Source: an uncultured Alphaproteobacteria bacterium (GTDB taxonomy: Bacteria; Pseudomonadota; Alphaproteobacteria; HIMB59; GCA-002718135). From it: a stretch of DNA of 62,868 bases. How positions within the stretch are numbered: the stretch's first letter is position 1; each line of letters opens with the position of its first letter. Below the pieces are notes generated by a model. That model saw only the letters and a program-made list of their open reading frames with translations, made no database searches and was not told the DNA's origin. The stretch spans positions 1 to 62,868 of the forward strand of contig CACKIH010000006.1 in NCBI GenBank assembly GCA_902600225.1, in the 5' to 3' direction. The position numbers were made by a program, and so were the translations under genes. Shown piece after piece: positions 23,545-32,164 of this stretch.

Positions 23545-26182
23545 TTGTAGTATCTTGCTCTTTTATCTCAATTGCTTTTTCAAGATCAACAGAAACTAAT
23601 TGTGATACACCTTTCTCAGGCATGGTAACACCAAATAATCTATTTACTCTTGCCATTGTCATTCTATGATGAGTTATAACTAAGAATTTTGTTGAAGAAG
23701 TTTTAGCTATTTCCTCTACTAATGAACAAAATCTATCAACATTAGTATCATCTAATGGTGCATCAACCTCATCGAGTACACAAATTGGGGCTGGGTTTGA
23801 TAAAAATACAGCAAATAATAATGATAATGCTGTAAGAGCTTGTTCTCCACCAGAAAGTAAATTTAGATTTTGTAATTTTTTTCCAGGGGGGCTAGCAAAA
23901 ATTTCTAAACCAGCCTGAAGAGGATCTGATTCATCTGTAAATTTCAGATAAGCTTTGCCACCACCAAACAACCTGGTAAATAATTTTTGAAAATTTTCAT
24001 TAACTATTCCATATGCCGCAAGTAAACGCTGTCTACCTTCCGTATTAAGTGAATCAATTGCTTCTCTTAGTTTTGCAATTGCACTTAAAAGGTCACTTTG
24101 ATCTTTCTTTATTGTATTTACTTTTTCTTCTAAATCTTTGGATTCTTGTTCTGCAAGAAGATTAACACCACCTAAACGTTCTTGCTCAGCAATTAGTCTT
24201 TCTAATTTTTTTTCTAAATTATCAGTCTCGCCTAAAATTTTATTTGGATCTATTTCGCCAATATTGTAAAGTTCTTCTAGCTCTATACTCAATCTTTCTT
24301 TTACCTGAGTTGATAATAATTTAATTGCTTCATTAATCGTATTAATTTGACCTTCAGTTCTAATTCTCTCTTCTCTTAGTTCATTTAATTTAATTTCTTC
24401 TAATTTTAATTTCTTATTGATCTCATTAGAATTTTGTTCAGTTTGACGAAGCTGCTCGGCTATTTGCTCATAAGAACTCTTATTTTCATCAATCAACTTT
24501 TGTATTTTTAATTTTTCACTTGATACATCTTCAGGAACGGATTGGAGATTAGATAATTCACTAATTAATGTATTTTGTCTTGAATTTAGTTCTTCTATTC
24601 TTTGATTTGCTTTTGTAGAAATATCATTCCATTGTTTTTCCTCTGCACTTAATTGTTTTATTCGTCTATTTTTTAATTGCTCTAGTATTGCTTTAGTTGA
24701 ATTATTTTGTTTCCCTTTGGATACGTATCCGTCCCATCTCCAAATTTCTCCTAGTTTACTTACTAATATCTGTCCTGGTTTTAAGTTTTTCTGAACTTCT
24801 AAAACATTTTCTTTATTTTCTATTAAACCAACAAACTCTAATTTCTTTTTCAAATTATCCGGTGCTTTGATAAGAGAGGAAAATTTAGTAATTTCTGAAT
24901 TAAACGAAGAATCTTCTAAATCTAATTTTCTCCAAAAAATACTTTGTTCTTCATCGATAGATGCAATTAATTCATCTGAAAAAACTGCAGCAATTGCTTG
25001 TTCAAGACCATCTTCAAAGTCTAGATAATCAATAATTGGGTTATTATTTTTTTTATTAGAAACATTTTCATTATTTAGATTATCATCAGTTTGAATAAAA
25101 AGATCACCTTGTTGTTTTAAAAGTATTGATTTTTCTTCTTGTACTCTTTCAAGATTTTGTTTTGCATCTTCAAATAAAAATTTTTCTCTATCAATGTCAT
25201 TTTTAATTTGTTCTATACGGACTTTTGTTTCGTCTACTGCAATATTCGCTCTTTCAATTTCTTTTTCTTGGTTTTCTAAACTAATGGAATATTTTTGCAG
25301 TTCAGCTGCAACCTTACTTTCTTGGAGTCTTAGGTTTGGAAGACTTTCTTGAACTTTTTCAAATTCGACATTTATTTGTGCAACAACTTGTGTTTGATCA
25401 TTTACAATATTTGTCTCAGATTGAATTTTTTCATTAGCATTTTTTAATTTATCTTTTTCATTAATCCATTTTTTATAAAATAATCTTGCTCTTGCTTTTG
25501 TAATATCTTTTTGAATATACTTATATCTTTCAGCTTGTTTTGATTGTTTCTTTAATATTGTAAGTTGTTCGTCTTGTGCTTTTAATACGTCTTTTACACG
25601 CTCCAAATTATTTTCAGTAGCATTTAATCGTAATTCAGCTTCGTGTCGTCTTGAATGCAGACCTGTAATTCCAGCAGCTTCTTCGAGTAATGTTCTTCTT
25701 TGCTCTGGCTTAGCAGCGATTATAGCACCAACTCTACCTTGACTAACCATTGAGGTTGATCTAGCTCCAGTAGCAGCATCAGCAAATAATAATTGAACAT
25801 CTTTTAACCGGACCTCTTTTCCGTTTACTCTATATTCGGATCCCTCACCTCGCCATATTCTTCTGGTGACTTCAATAGTATCACTTTCATTAAAAATACT
25901 AGGTGCTTTTCTTGCTTTATTATCTAAATCTATTGAAACCTCTGCAATATCCCATGCTGGTCTATCATCTGTACCATTAAAGATTACATCATCTAATTCG
26001 CTTCCTCTCATTTGTTTTGGAGAAAGTTCACCCATAACGAATCTAAAAGCTTCAACAAGATTGGATTTACCACATCCATTTGGTCCCACAATGCCTGTCA
26101 AACCATTTTCAATCAAAATTTCTGTTGGTTCAACAAAAGACTTAAAGCCTTTGACTTTAAGGGTCCTAAAATTAATCATCAA
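23534..26182 (-). CDS. smc: Chromosome partition protein SMC, short form
   Basis: An 882-residue SMC ATPase. Walker A is GPNGCGKS (33-40). Coiled coil runs from about 170 to 370 and again from about 510 to 700, flanking a hinge (~380-500, containing DFEDGLEQAIAAVFSDELIAS). The C-terminal head has the signature LSGGEQ near 780 and Walker B VLDEVDAPLDD. SMC dimers organise and segregate the chromosome. Typical bacterial SMCs are about 1150-1200 residues, so both coiled-coil arms are shortened by roughly a quarter; heads and hinge look complete. It follows dsbA without a gap and overlaps atpI by 11 bp. No ScpA/ScpB genes are in the window. Confidence 0.93.
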   Translation of the reverse strand: MMINFRTLKVKGFKSFVEPTEILIENGLTGIVGPNGCGKSNLVEAFRFVMGELSPKQMRGSELDDVIFNGTDDRPAWDIAEVSIDLDNKARKAPSIFNESDTIEVTRRIWRGEGSEYRVNGKEVRLKDVQLLFADAATGARSTSMVSQGRVGAIIAAKPEQRRTLLEEAAGITGLHSRRHEAELRLNATENNLERVKDVLKAQDEQLTILKKQSKQAERYKYIQKDITKARARLFYKKWINEKDKLKNANEKIQSETNIVNDQTQVVAQINVEFEKVQESLPNLRLQESKVAAELQKYSISLENQEKEIERANIAVDETKVRIEQIKNDIDREKFLFEDAKQNLERVQEEKSILLKQQGDLFIQTDDNLNNENVSNKKNNNPIIDYLDFEDGLEQAIAAVFSDELIASIDEEQSIFWRKLDLEDSSFNSEITKFSSLIKAPDNLKKKLEFVGLIENKENVLEVQKNLKPGQILVSKLGEIWRWDGYVSKGKQNNSTKAILEQLKNRRIKQLSAEEKQWNDISTKANQRIEELNSRQNTLISELSNLQSVPEDVSSEKLKIQKLIDENKSSYEQIAEQLRQTEQNSNEINKKLKLEEIKLNELREERIRTEGQINTINEAIKLLSTQVKERLSIELEELYNIGEIDPNKILGETDNLEKKLERLIAEQERLGGVNLLAEQESKDLEEKVNTIKKDQSDLLSAIAKLREAIDSLNTEGRQRLLAAYGIVNENFQKLFTRLFGGGKAYLKFTDESDPLQAGLEIFASPPGKKLQNLNLLSGGEQALTALSLLFAVFLSNPAPICVLDEVDAPLDDTNVDRFCSLVEEIAKTSSTKFLVITHHRMTMARVNRLFGVTMPEKGVSQLVSVDLEKAIEIKEQDTTNEL

Positions 26183-26794
26183 CTATTGTGATAATATTTT
26201 ATCGATGATTTGTCTAAACTCTTTTATGTTTTTATTCCCGGAATAAAGTACTCCGTTAATAATAAATGAAGGGGTAGAACCTATTTTATATTCTCTCTGA
26301 GCTTCCATTACACCTTCAAGTAACTGATTCTCTAATTCAACATTACTTAAACATGCATCAAAATCCTCTTGTTGCATACCACCACTTTGCATTATTTTGT
26401 ATAACTCGGATTTTGTTTTTGAATGATCTCTATTAACCCAATTATTTTGGAGTTTGTAAAGGCCATTCATGTAATCATATCTTACATCTTCTGGGACGCA
26501 TCTTAAAATCATGCTTCCAGCAAGTGCTGGATAATTAAATGGGAAATCACGAAAAATAAACTTAACTTTACCAGTATCAATAAATTCTTTTTTTAATTCT
26601 TCTAGAGTATCATTATGAAAATCTGCACAGTGACTACAAGACATTGAGGCATATTCTATAATTGTGATTGGAGCATTGTCTTCCCCAATATAAAAATCAT
26701 TATCTTTAACATCTAGTATTGAGTTTTCAGCTGCTTTGGCATTAATAAAAAGTAGTGATAGTATAATAGAAATAAATAAAATTTTAATTTTCAT
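26183..26794 (-). CDS. DsbA-family periplasmic thiol-disulfide oxidoreductase
   Basis: A 203-residue thioredoxin-fold protein with a signal peptide (LFISIILSLLFINAKA, cut near residue 21). The active site is Cys-Ser-His-Cys in ASMSCSHCADFH (~52-55). The cis-proline loop is in GSTPSFIINGV (~170). It belongs to the Thioredoxin_4/DsbA group usually placed between DUF721 and smc in alphaproteobacteria. It likely forms or shuffles disulfides in exported proteins, possibly including the cysteine-rich secreted protein at 62057. It abuts smc and overlaps the upstream gene by 1 bp. Confidence 0.87.
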   Translation of the reverse strand: MKIKILFISIILSLLFINAKAAENSILDVKDNDFYIGEDNAPITIIEYASMSCSHCADFHNDTLEELKKEFIDTGKVKFIFRDFPFNYPALAGSMILRCVPEDVRYDYMNGLYKLQNNWVNRDHSKTKSELYKIMQSGGMQQEDFDACLSNVELENQLLEGVMEAQREYKIGSTPSFIINGVLYSGNKNIKEFRQIIDKILSQ

Positions 26795-27309
26795 TATTTG
26801 TCCTCAGTTGTAATTTTATTACCTAAATTTAATAGCGATTTTTTTAAATCGGAATTTTGAAATTCTTTAACGTTTTGCTTAACAAATTCTATGTCATGTT
26901 TATCTATTTGTTTTTTCTTACTTCGTTTCATATGAGTATATTTAGGTATGTAATTTTGATGAATTCTCAAGTCTATTATAGCTTTATAGCCAAAATAAGT
27001 ATTAATTTTTTCAATTATAGTGTCCTTAAAGTGTTGAAATTCAATGGCTGCGGCTGGGGCAACACTCACATTTAGATAATTTTTATATACTGTCTCACCT
27101 ACATCGTTTTCAAAATCACGCACCCTTGAAACATTTAATGGCTCTGAATATTCTTTAAAATAACTACCAGCAATTTCAGGCCATTTGGAGTTAATTATAA
27201 ATTCTGTACGATTATATTTAGAGGAAAATTTTCTATTAACTTTCCTTAGAGTATCGCCAATAGATTGTGGAACAAATGTTCTTTTTTGCTTTATATTTTT
27301 TTTGTCCAT
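26794..27309 (-). CDS. DUF721 (DciA-like) domain protein
   Basis: A basic protein of 171 residues with a DUF721 core: IGDTLRKVNRKFSSKYNRTEFIINSKWPEIAG, then LNVSVAPAAAIEFQHFKDTIIEKINTYFGYKAI. DciA-type DUF721 proteins load or assist the replicative helicase in bacteria lacking DnaC; whether this alphaproteobacterial branch does so is inference. I chose the ATG at 27309. A longer frame to 27390 adds 27 residues that overlap the mutY start and look non-coding. Order mutY (divergent), DUF721, dsbA, smc is conserved in the class. Confidence 0.8.
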   Translation of the reverse strand: MDKKNIKQKRTFVPQSIGDTLRKVNRKFSSKYNRTEFIINSKWPEIAGSYFKEYSEPLNVSRVRDFENDVGETVYKNYLNVSVAPAAAIEFQHFKDTIIEKINTYFGYKAIIDLRIHQNYIPKYTHMKRSKKKQIDKHDIEFVKQNVKEFQNSDLKKSLLNLGNKITTEDK

Positions 27310-27348
27310 ATGAATAAATAATTTATAGTACCTAAATATGAAAGCAAT

Positions 27349-28398
27349 ATGTTTAAACACGAAACACAAGTAATAAAGTTTTTGCTTCAATGGTATTCTG
27401 TGAATGCTAGAAATTTACCGTGGCGGAAGAAAAATACTCTAAATTTACCTGATCCATACTTTGTGTTTGTTAGTGAGTATATGCTCCAACAAACAACAGT
27501 AAATACCGTAAAAAATAAATTTAATGATTTTATTTTAAAATGGCCTTCACTAAATAAATTAGCGCAAACTTCAGAACCACATATTTTAAAGTTCTGGTCA
27601 GGCCTTGGTTATTATTCAAGAGCCAGAAATTTATTAAAGTCTGCAAAAATAATTAAAAAAAATTTTAAAAATAACATACCAAAAACTTATGACGATCTCA
27701 TCCAACTTCCTGGTATTGGAGATTACACTGCAAAAGCAATTCTTGGAATAGGATATAATAAATCAGTAATGCCACTTGATGCTAATATTGAGAGAATTTT
27801 GGTTAGGTTACATGCTATCGATAAACCAATTAGTAAAGTCAAAAATAAACTTAAAGATTTGGGAAAAAAATTCATCTCAGATAAATATTCTTCAAACTTA
27901 ATTCAGTCTTTCATGGATTACGGATCAGAGATCTGCCTTCCACGAAACCCTAAATGTAATATTTGTGGAATTAATAAATTTTGCCAATCATATAAAAAGA
28001 ATTTACAGCAAAAAATTCCTTTTAAACAAAAAAAGAAAAGTAATAAGCCAATAAAGTACACAAGAGCTTACGTAATTGTGAATGAAAAGAATGAAATTCT
28101 AGTACGAAGTAGACCAAATAAAGGAATGTTGGCCTCTATGCTTGAAGTACCAAATGATGTCTGGGTTAAAAATAAAAAATTGCTAACTACTGATCAAGAC
28201 ATACAAAAAATAAAAACAAAATTACAATCTAAAGGTTCATTTGAATATTCATTTAGTCATTTTGATTTAGAAACAGAAATTTTTTATGGAAATGTTAAAA
28301 AAGCAAAACTATCAAAAAGTAATTGGATAAAGAAATCATCTTATTCTAGTTCTAGAATGCCAACTGTTATGAAAAAAATAGTAGATATAGCAGTATAA
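27349..28398 (+). CDS. mutY: Adenine DNA glycosylase MutY
   Basis: A 349-residue base-excision repair enzyme removing adenine opposite 8-oxoguanine. The catalytic Glu is in SEYMLQQTTV (~44), the helix-hairpin-helix in LPGIGDYTAKAI (~120-131) and the catalytic Asp in MPLDANIERI (~144). A [4Fe-4S] loop is formed by Cys196, Cys203, Cys206 and Cys212. The C-terminal NUDIX-like domain (~235-349) checks the 8-oxoG partner. It is divergent from the DUF721 gene over 39 bp and ends 1 bp from the convergent purQ. Confidence 0.94.
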   Translation: MFKHETQVIKFLLQWYSVNARNLPWRKKNTLNLPDPYFVFVSEYMLQQTTVNTVKNKFNDFILKWPSLNKLAQTSEPHILKFWSGLGYYSRARNLLKSAKIIKKNFKNNIPKTYDDLIQLPGIGDYTAKAILGIGYNKSVMPLDANIERILVRLHAIDKPISKVKNKLKDLGKKFISDKYSSNLIQSFMDYGSEICLPRNPKCNICGINKFCQSYKKNLQQKIPFKQKKKSNKPIKYTRAYVIVNEKNEILVRSRPNKGMLASMLEVPNDVWVKNKKLLTTDQDIQKIKTKLQSKGSFEYSFSHFDLETEIFYGNVKKAKLSKSNWIKKSSYSSSRMPTVMKKIVDIAV

Positions 28399-28399
28399 T

Positions 28400-29164
28400 T
28401 TATGCAAAGAATTTTTTTGCGTTCATAAAAATTTTATACCCATCACCGAATTTTTTAGAAGTATTGTTTTGCCAATTAGGAACATGATAATGATAAAATG
28501 CTCTTTCTGGGTGAGGCATCATTGCAAGAACATTCCCATTTTGATTTGTTAACGCAGCTATATCATCTTTAGATCCATTAGGATTAAAGGGAAACTGACC
28601 TTTTGCTAATTTTTTATGGTTATTAATGTATTGTAAGCCAATAAGGTTATTAGCTTTGATACTTTTAAGTAGATTAATAGGTATCATGAATTGTCCTTCT
28701 TGATGGGCGACAGGCAAGTTCAAGATACTAATATTTTTTAACCATGGTGATTTATTATTATTTACTTTTACATCAACCCATCGACACTCATAGCTCCCAG
28801 ATTTATTTTCAATCATTGCAACTTCTGGATCTTTTTTATTTAGGCTTGGAACTAACCCAAGATTAATTAATATCTGGCATCCATTACAAATGCCTATAAT
28901 TAATTTATCTTTTAATGAAAAATCTATTAGCTGATCATACAAATTGGTCAGAATTTTTTTTGCCATTGCATTTCCTGAACCTGTATCATCGCCATACGAA
29001 AAACCACCAGGTATAGCGAATACTTGATAGTTATTAAGTTGTTTAGGATTTTGTATTAGATCATTAATATGAACAATTTTTCCTTTAAAGCCTACTACTT
29101 CAAATGCATGTAGTGTTTCATTTTCACAATTAATACCATAACCTGATAAGACAAGTACGTTCAT
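28400..29164 (-). CDS. purQ: FGAM synthase glutaminase subunit PurQ
   Basis: A 254-residue class I glutamine amidotransferase supplying ammonia to PurL. The nucleophile Cys is in GICNGCQILINLGL (~92-97) and the His/Glu pair in MMPHPERAFY (~225). It opens with the usual VLVLSGYGINCENET. It is slightly longer than the ~225 residues of most PurQ. Its start overlaps the purL stop by 4 bp, implying translational coupling so the two subunits are made together. Confidence 0.93.
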   Translation of the reverse strand: MNVLVLSGYGINCENETLHAFEVVGFKGKIVHINDLIQNPKQLNNYQVFAIPGGFSYGDDTGSGNAMAKKILTNLYDQLIDFSLKDKLIIGICNGCQILINLGLVPSLNKKDPEVAMIENKSGSYECRWVDVKVNNNKSPWLKNISILNLPVAHQEGQFMIPINLLKSIKANNLIGLQYINNHKKLAKGQFPFNPNGSKDDIAALTNQNGNVLAMMPHPERAFYHYHVPNWQNNTSKKFGDGYKIFMNAKKFFA

Positions 29165-32091
29165 AACCCTTTAATATTTTGTTTGTATGACATAGCAAAA
29201 TCTGAAATTTTACTTCTAATAATTTTTTTGTTATCTTTAAACTCAACTACATCTGAGCCCGTACATTTGCCAATAATTGTATAATCAGAACCTTTAAATA
29301 TTTTTTTAAAATTGACTAACTTATTTTTTTTCATGGAAACAAGAATTCTACTTTGTGTTTCAGAAAATAAAAATTGGTCAACTGAGATTTTATTTTTTAG
29401 TTTTAAATCAATGGTTAAACCTTTCTTTGAAGCAATTGCCATCTTGGTAACTGCAATTCCAATTCCACCCAAATCTATTCCAATTGCAGAATTTATAATT
29501 CCTAGTTTATTAGCTTTTTCAAAATTTCTATATGTGCAAAGTGCATCATTGCTATTTACAACTGGATTTTTTGATTTTTCATAACCTACAATTTTGGAAT
29601 AAACACTATCCTGTAATTCATTACGGGTATTTCCTAAAACTAAAAGTATATCACCTTCATCGGGTGTCATTTTTGTTAAGTGTGAAATTTTATCGACTAC
29701 TCCAATAGAAGAAATCAGCAATGTTGGAGGTATTGAAATTTTTACTGATTTTCCAGTTTTATCAAAACCTTTGAAATCATTAAACATACTATCTTTTCCT
29801 GAAATAAAAGGTGTTTGGTAAGCAACTGCATAATCATAACAAGCTTTTGCTGCTTCTTTCAATTGATATAAGCGATCAGGTTCATCTGAGCTGCACCAAC
29901 AAAAGTTATCAAGAATTGCAATTTTTTTTGAGTTGGCACCACTTACAATTAAATTTTTATATGCTGTATCAATAGAGCACCCAGCCATATCATAAGGATT
30001 TGTTTCGGCGTACTGAGGATATGCAGCTTGAGAAAGAGCTATTGATTTTTCATCATCAAATAGAGGTTTAATAGCAGTAGCATTTCCAAAAATTCTGCCT
30101 TCGCCTTGTAATGGTTTTATAATAGAGGTAGCTTGTACTTCGTGATCATATTGCGTGGCTATAAATTCTTTTGATACAATATTTGGACTAGAGAGAAGTT
30201 TATGTAGCTTATCTATCAAAGAACTTTTCTTAATTATTTTTTTCTTTTCTTTTTTAATTTTTGGAAAAGATGTTTTTAAATTTAATTTTGGATAACCTTC
30301 ATGAAGAAATTCCATATCTAAATTGAGAATTTCAGTCTTGTTGTATTTTACTATGGCTTTATCTTTTTTAATAAACTTACCAATTATTGTTGCTTCCACA
30401 CCTCTTGCATTAAATCTCTTTATAACTTTTTTTACGTTCGCTGGAGGTACTGCTAGTGTCATTCTTTCTTGTGATTCAGAAACCCAAATCTCCCAAGGAT
30501 ATAATCCATTATATTTGAGAGGAACTTTTTCAAGATTAACTATAAAACCACCACTCTCTTTTGCCATTTCTCCTATTGACGATGATAATCCTCCTGCTCC
30601 ATTATCAGTTATACTTGAGTAAAGATTTTCATCTCGCAATTCTCTAATGATGACATCAGACATTTTCTTCTGTGTTATTGGATCACCAATTTGTACGGCA
30701 GAGACTGGACTATTAGGATCTAATTCTTCTGATGAAAATGTTGCACCGTGAATACCATCTTTTCCTACTCTACCTCCAGCCATTAGTATAATATCTCCTG
30801 GATTAGCTTTTTTCTTATGTGATAATTTTCCTTTTATTTTTTTTGGAATAATCCCAACTGTTCCACAAAACACAAGAGGCTTTCCTGCAAACCGATCATC
30901 AAAATACACATTACCTTGAGGGGTAGGGATACCTGAACAATTTCCTCCAACTCTAACACCACTGATAATACCTTTAGCAATAAAATTTGCTGGAAGCATT
31001 GGATCCTTATTATTTTTTTGACGATACAATTGATATTTCTTATTCGGGTCTGCTAAATAATATGCATAAGTATTCGCTATAGGTTTTGCCCCTTTGCCAA
31101 ATCCAAGACAATCCCTATTAACACCAACAATTCCAGTGATTGCACCACCAAATGGATCTAAGGCTGAAGGAGTATTATGTGTTTCAACTTTATGACAAAT
31201 AATCCAATCTTTATTAAATTCTATTCCACCAGCATTATCCGTAAAAAGAGAAACACAAAAATTATCTTTTCTTAATTGAATAATTTTTTCAGTAGCGCCT
31301 TTAATGTATTTTTTAAATATACCTTCTTGAATATCATCAATCTTAGCTGAAAATATTTTGTGTTTACAGTGCTCGGACCACGTCTGTGCTAATGTTTCAA
31401 TTTCTACATCTGTTGGTTTACGTTTTATAGTGGAAAAATAATCTCTTATGACTTTTAAAGATTCTAGATCTAAGCCAAGTGTTCCTCTTCTAGATTTATC
31501 ATTTTCTTCAATACCAAGTTTACCAATAAGACTGAGTTGATGATCAGAAATATCTAAATTAATTTCTTTTTTACTATATTTTTTTTTCGGTAATTTTACC
31601 TTTTCTATTTTGAACTGATTTTTTTTAAAATTATTTAAATATTGTTTAAATGGATAAATCTTAATTGTTTGAATTAAGGGATTTGCTTCATTTTTAGATA
31701 TTTTGGTAATATCTTCTTTTCTTCCTTTTATTAAAATAATTTTTGTTGAACCAAGTTCAAAGCTTTTAGAACTACTTTTAAGATTATCTTTGATTATCTC
31801 TTTTACAGTTGTAGCAATATTATCAGTTACACCTGGTAAAAATTTTATTTCTACAACCCAGTTAAAATTACTATAACTAGATAAAACCTTTTTTACATTT
31901 TTTTTTGTTAATATTGTTTGAGAAACATCATTGGAAATAAGTTTACTTATTTTAGTAAACTTTTGATCATCAAGATTTCTCGAAAAGAAATATCCATCTA
32001 TAATTTTGATGGATTTATTATTGTGTTCTTTTTGTAGTGAACTTTCTTTCCCTGTCTTCTCAATGGAGAGAATTTGAATTGTATTTGTCAT
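29161..32091 (-). CDS. purL: FGAM synthase, PurS-PurL fusion
   Basis: A 976-residue protein, about 240 longer than the small PurL of most alphaproteobacteria. Residues ~1-165 look like two PurS-like beta-alpha-beta units (the second is clearest: WVVEIKFLPGVTDNIATTVKEII at ~79-101, ending TIKIYPF). The PurL core follows, with WSEHCKHKIF (~240), KVETHNTPSALDPFGGAITGIVG (~300), ATP-site repeats and SGKDSMF near 765. It converts FGAR to FGAM with ammonia from PurQ. A separate purS is not seen nearby, consistent with a fusion. It is divergent from purM across 73 bp holding paired GANTC sites. Confidence 0.9.
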   Translation of the reverse strand: MTNTIQILSIEKTGKESSLQKEHNNKSIKIIDGYFFSRNLDDQKFTKISKLISNDVSQTILTKKNVKKVLSSYSNFNWVVEIKFLPGVTDNIATTVKEIIKDNLKSSSKSFELGSTKIILIKGRKEDITKISKNEANPLIQTIKIYPFKQYLNNFKKNQFKIEKVKLPKKKYSKKEINLDISDHQLSLIGKLGIEENDKSRRGTLGLDLESLKVIRDYFSTIKRKPTDVEIETLAQTWSEHCKHKIFSAKIDDIQEGIFKKYIKGATEKIIQLRKDNFCVSLFTDNAGGIEFNKDWIICHKVETHNTPSALDPFGGAITGIVGVNRDCLGFGKGAKPIANTYAYYLADPNKKYQLYRQKNNKDPMLPANFIAKGIISGVRVGGNCSGIPTPQGNVYFDDRFAGKPLVFCGTVGIIPKKIKGKLSHKKKANPGDIILMAGGRVGKDGIHGATFSSEELDPNSPVSAVQIGDPITQKKMSDVIIRELRDENLYSSITDNGAGGLSSSIGEMAKESGGFIVNLEKVPLKYNGLYPWEIWVSESQERMTLAVPPANVKKVIKRFNARGVEATIIGKFIKKDKAIVKYNKTEILNLDMEFLHEGYPKLNLKTSFPKIKKEKKKIIKKSSLIDKLHKLLSSPNIVSKEFIATQYDHEVQATSIIKPLQGEGRIFGNATAIKPLFDDEKSIALSQAAYPQYAETNPYDMAGCSIDTAYKNLIVSGANSKKIAILDNFCWCSSDEPDRLYQLKEAAKACYDYAVAYQTPFISGKDSMFNDFKGFDKTGKSVKISIPPTLLISSIGVVDKISHLTKMTPDEGDILLVLGNTRNELQDSVYSKIVGYEKSKNPVVNSNDALCTYRNFEKANKLGIINSAIGIDLGGIGIAVTKMAIASKKGLTIDLKLKNKISVDQFLFSETQSRILVSMKKNKLVNFKKIFKGSDYTIIGKCTGSDVVEFKDNKKIIRSKISDFAMSYKQNIKGL

Positions 32092-32098
32092 TATGAGT

Positions 32099-32148
32099 AC
32101 GAATCAACTTAATTTACTATATTAATAGTTTACTCGTTAACGATTCGT
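32099..32148. promoter_or_regulatory. Inverted GANTC-containing sites in the purL/purM divergent promoter
   Basis: ACGAATC (32099-32105) and GATTCGT (32142-32148) are a perfect 7 bp inverted repeat 36 bp apart, each containing a GANTC site. They occupy both ends of the 73 bp gap between the divergently transcribed purL and purM. They could be operator halves for a purine regulator, or sites whose CcrM methylation state affects expression. No known PurR box was recognised. Confidence 0.4.
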
Positions 32149-32164
32149 TTAAAACTAATTAAAT

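Noticed and set aside
27310-27390. N-terminal extension of the DUF721 protein
   Set aside because: The extra 27 residues overlap the divergent mutY start and look non-coding; ATG at 27309 gives the usual family start.
30323-30622. Open frame antisense to purL, and similar frames antisense to purQ, guaB, purE and smc
   Set aside because: Each is fully inside a well-conserved gene and has shadow-like composition with no recognisable domain.
32092-32164. Purine riboswitch before purL or purM
   Set aside because: The 73 bp gap is too short and no purine aptamer core was seen.
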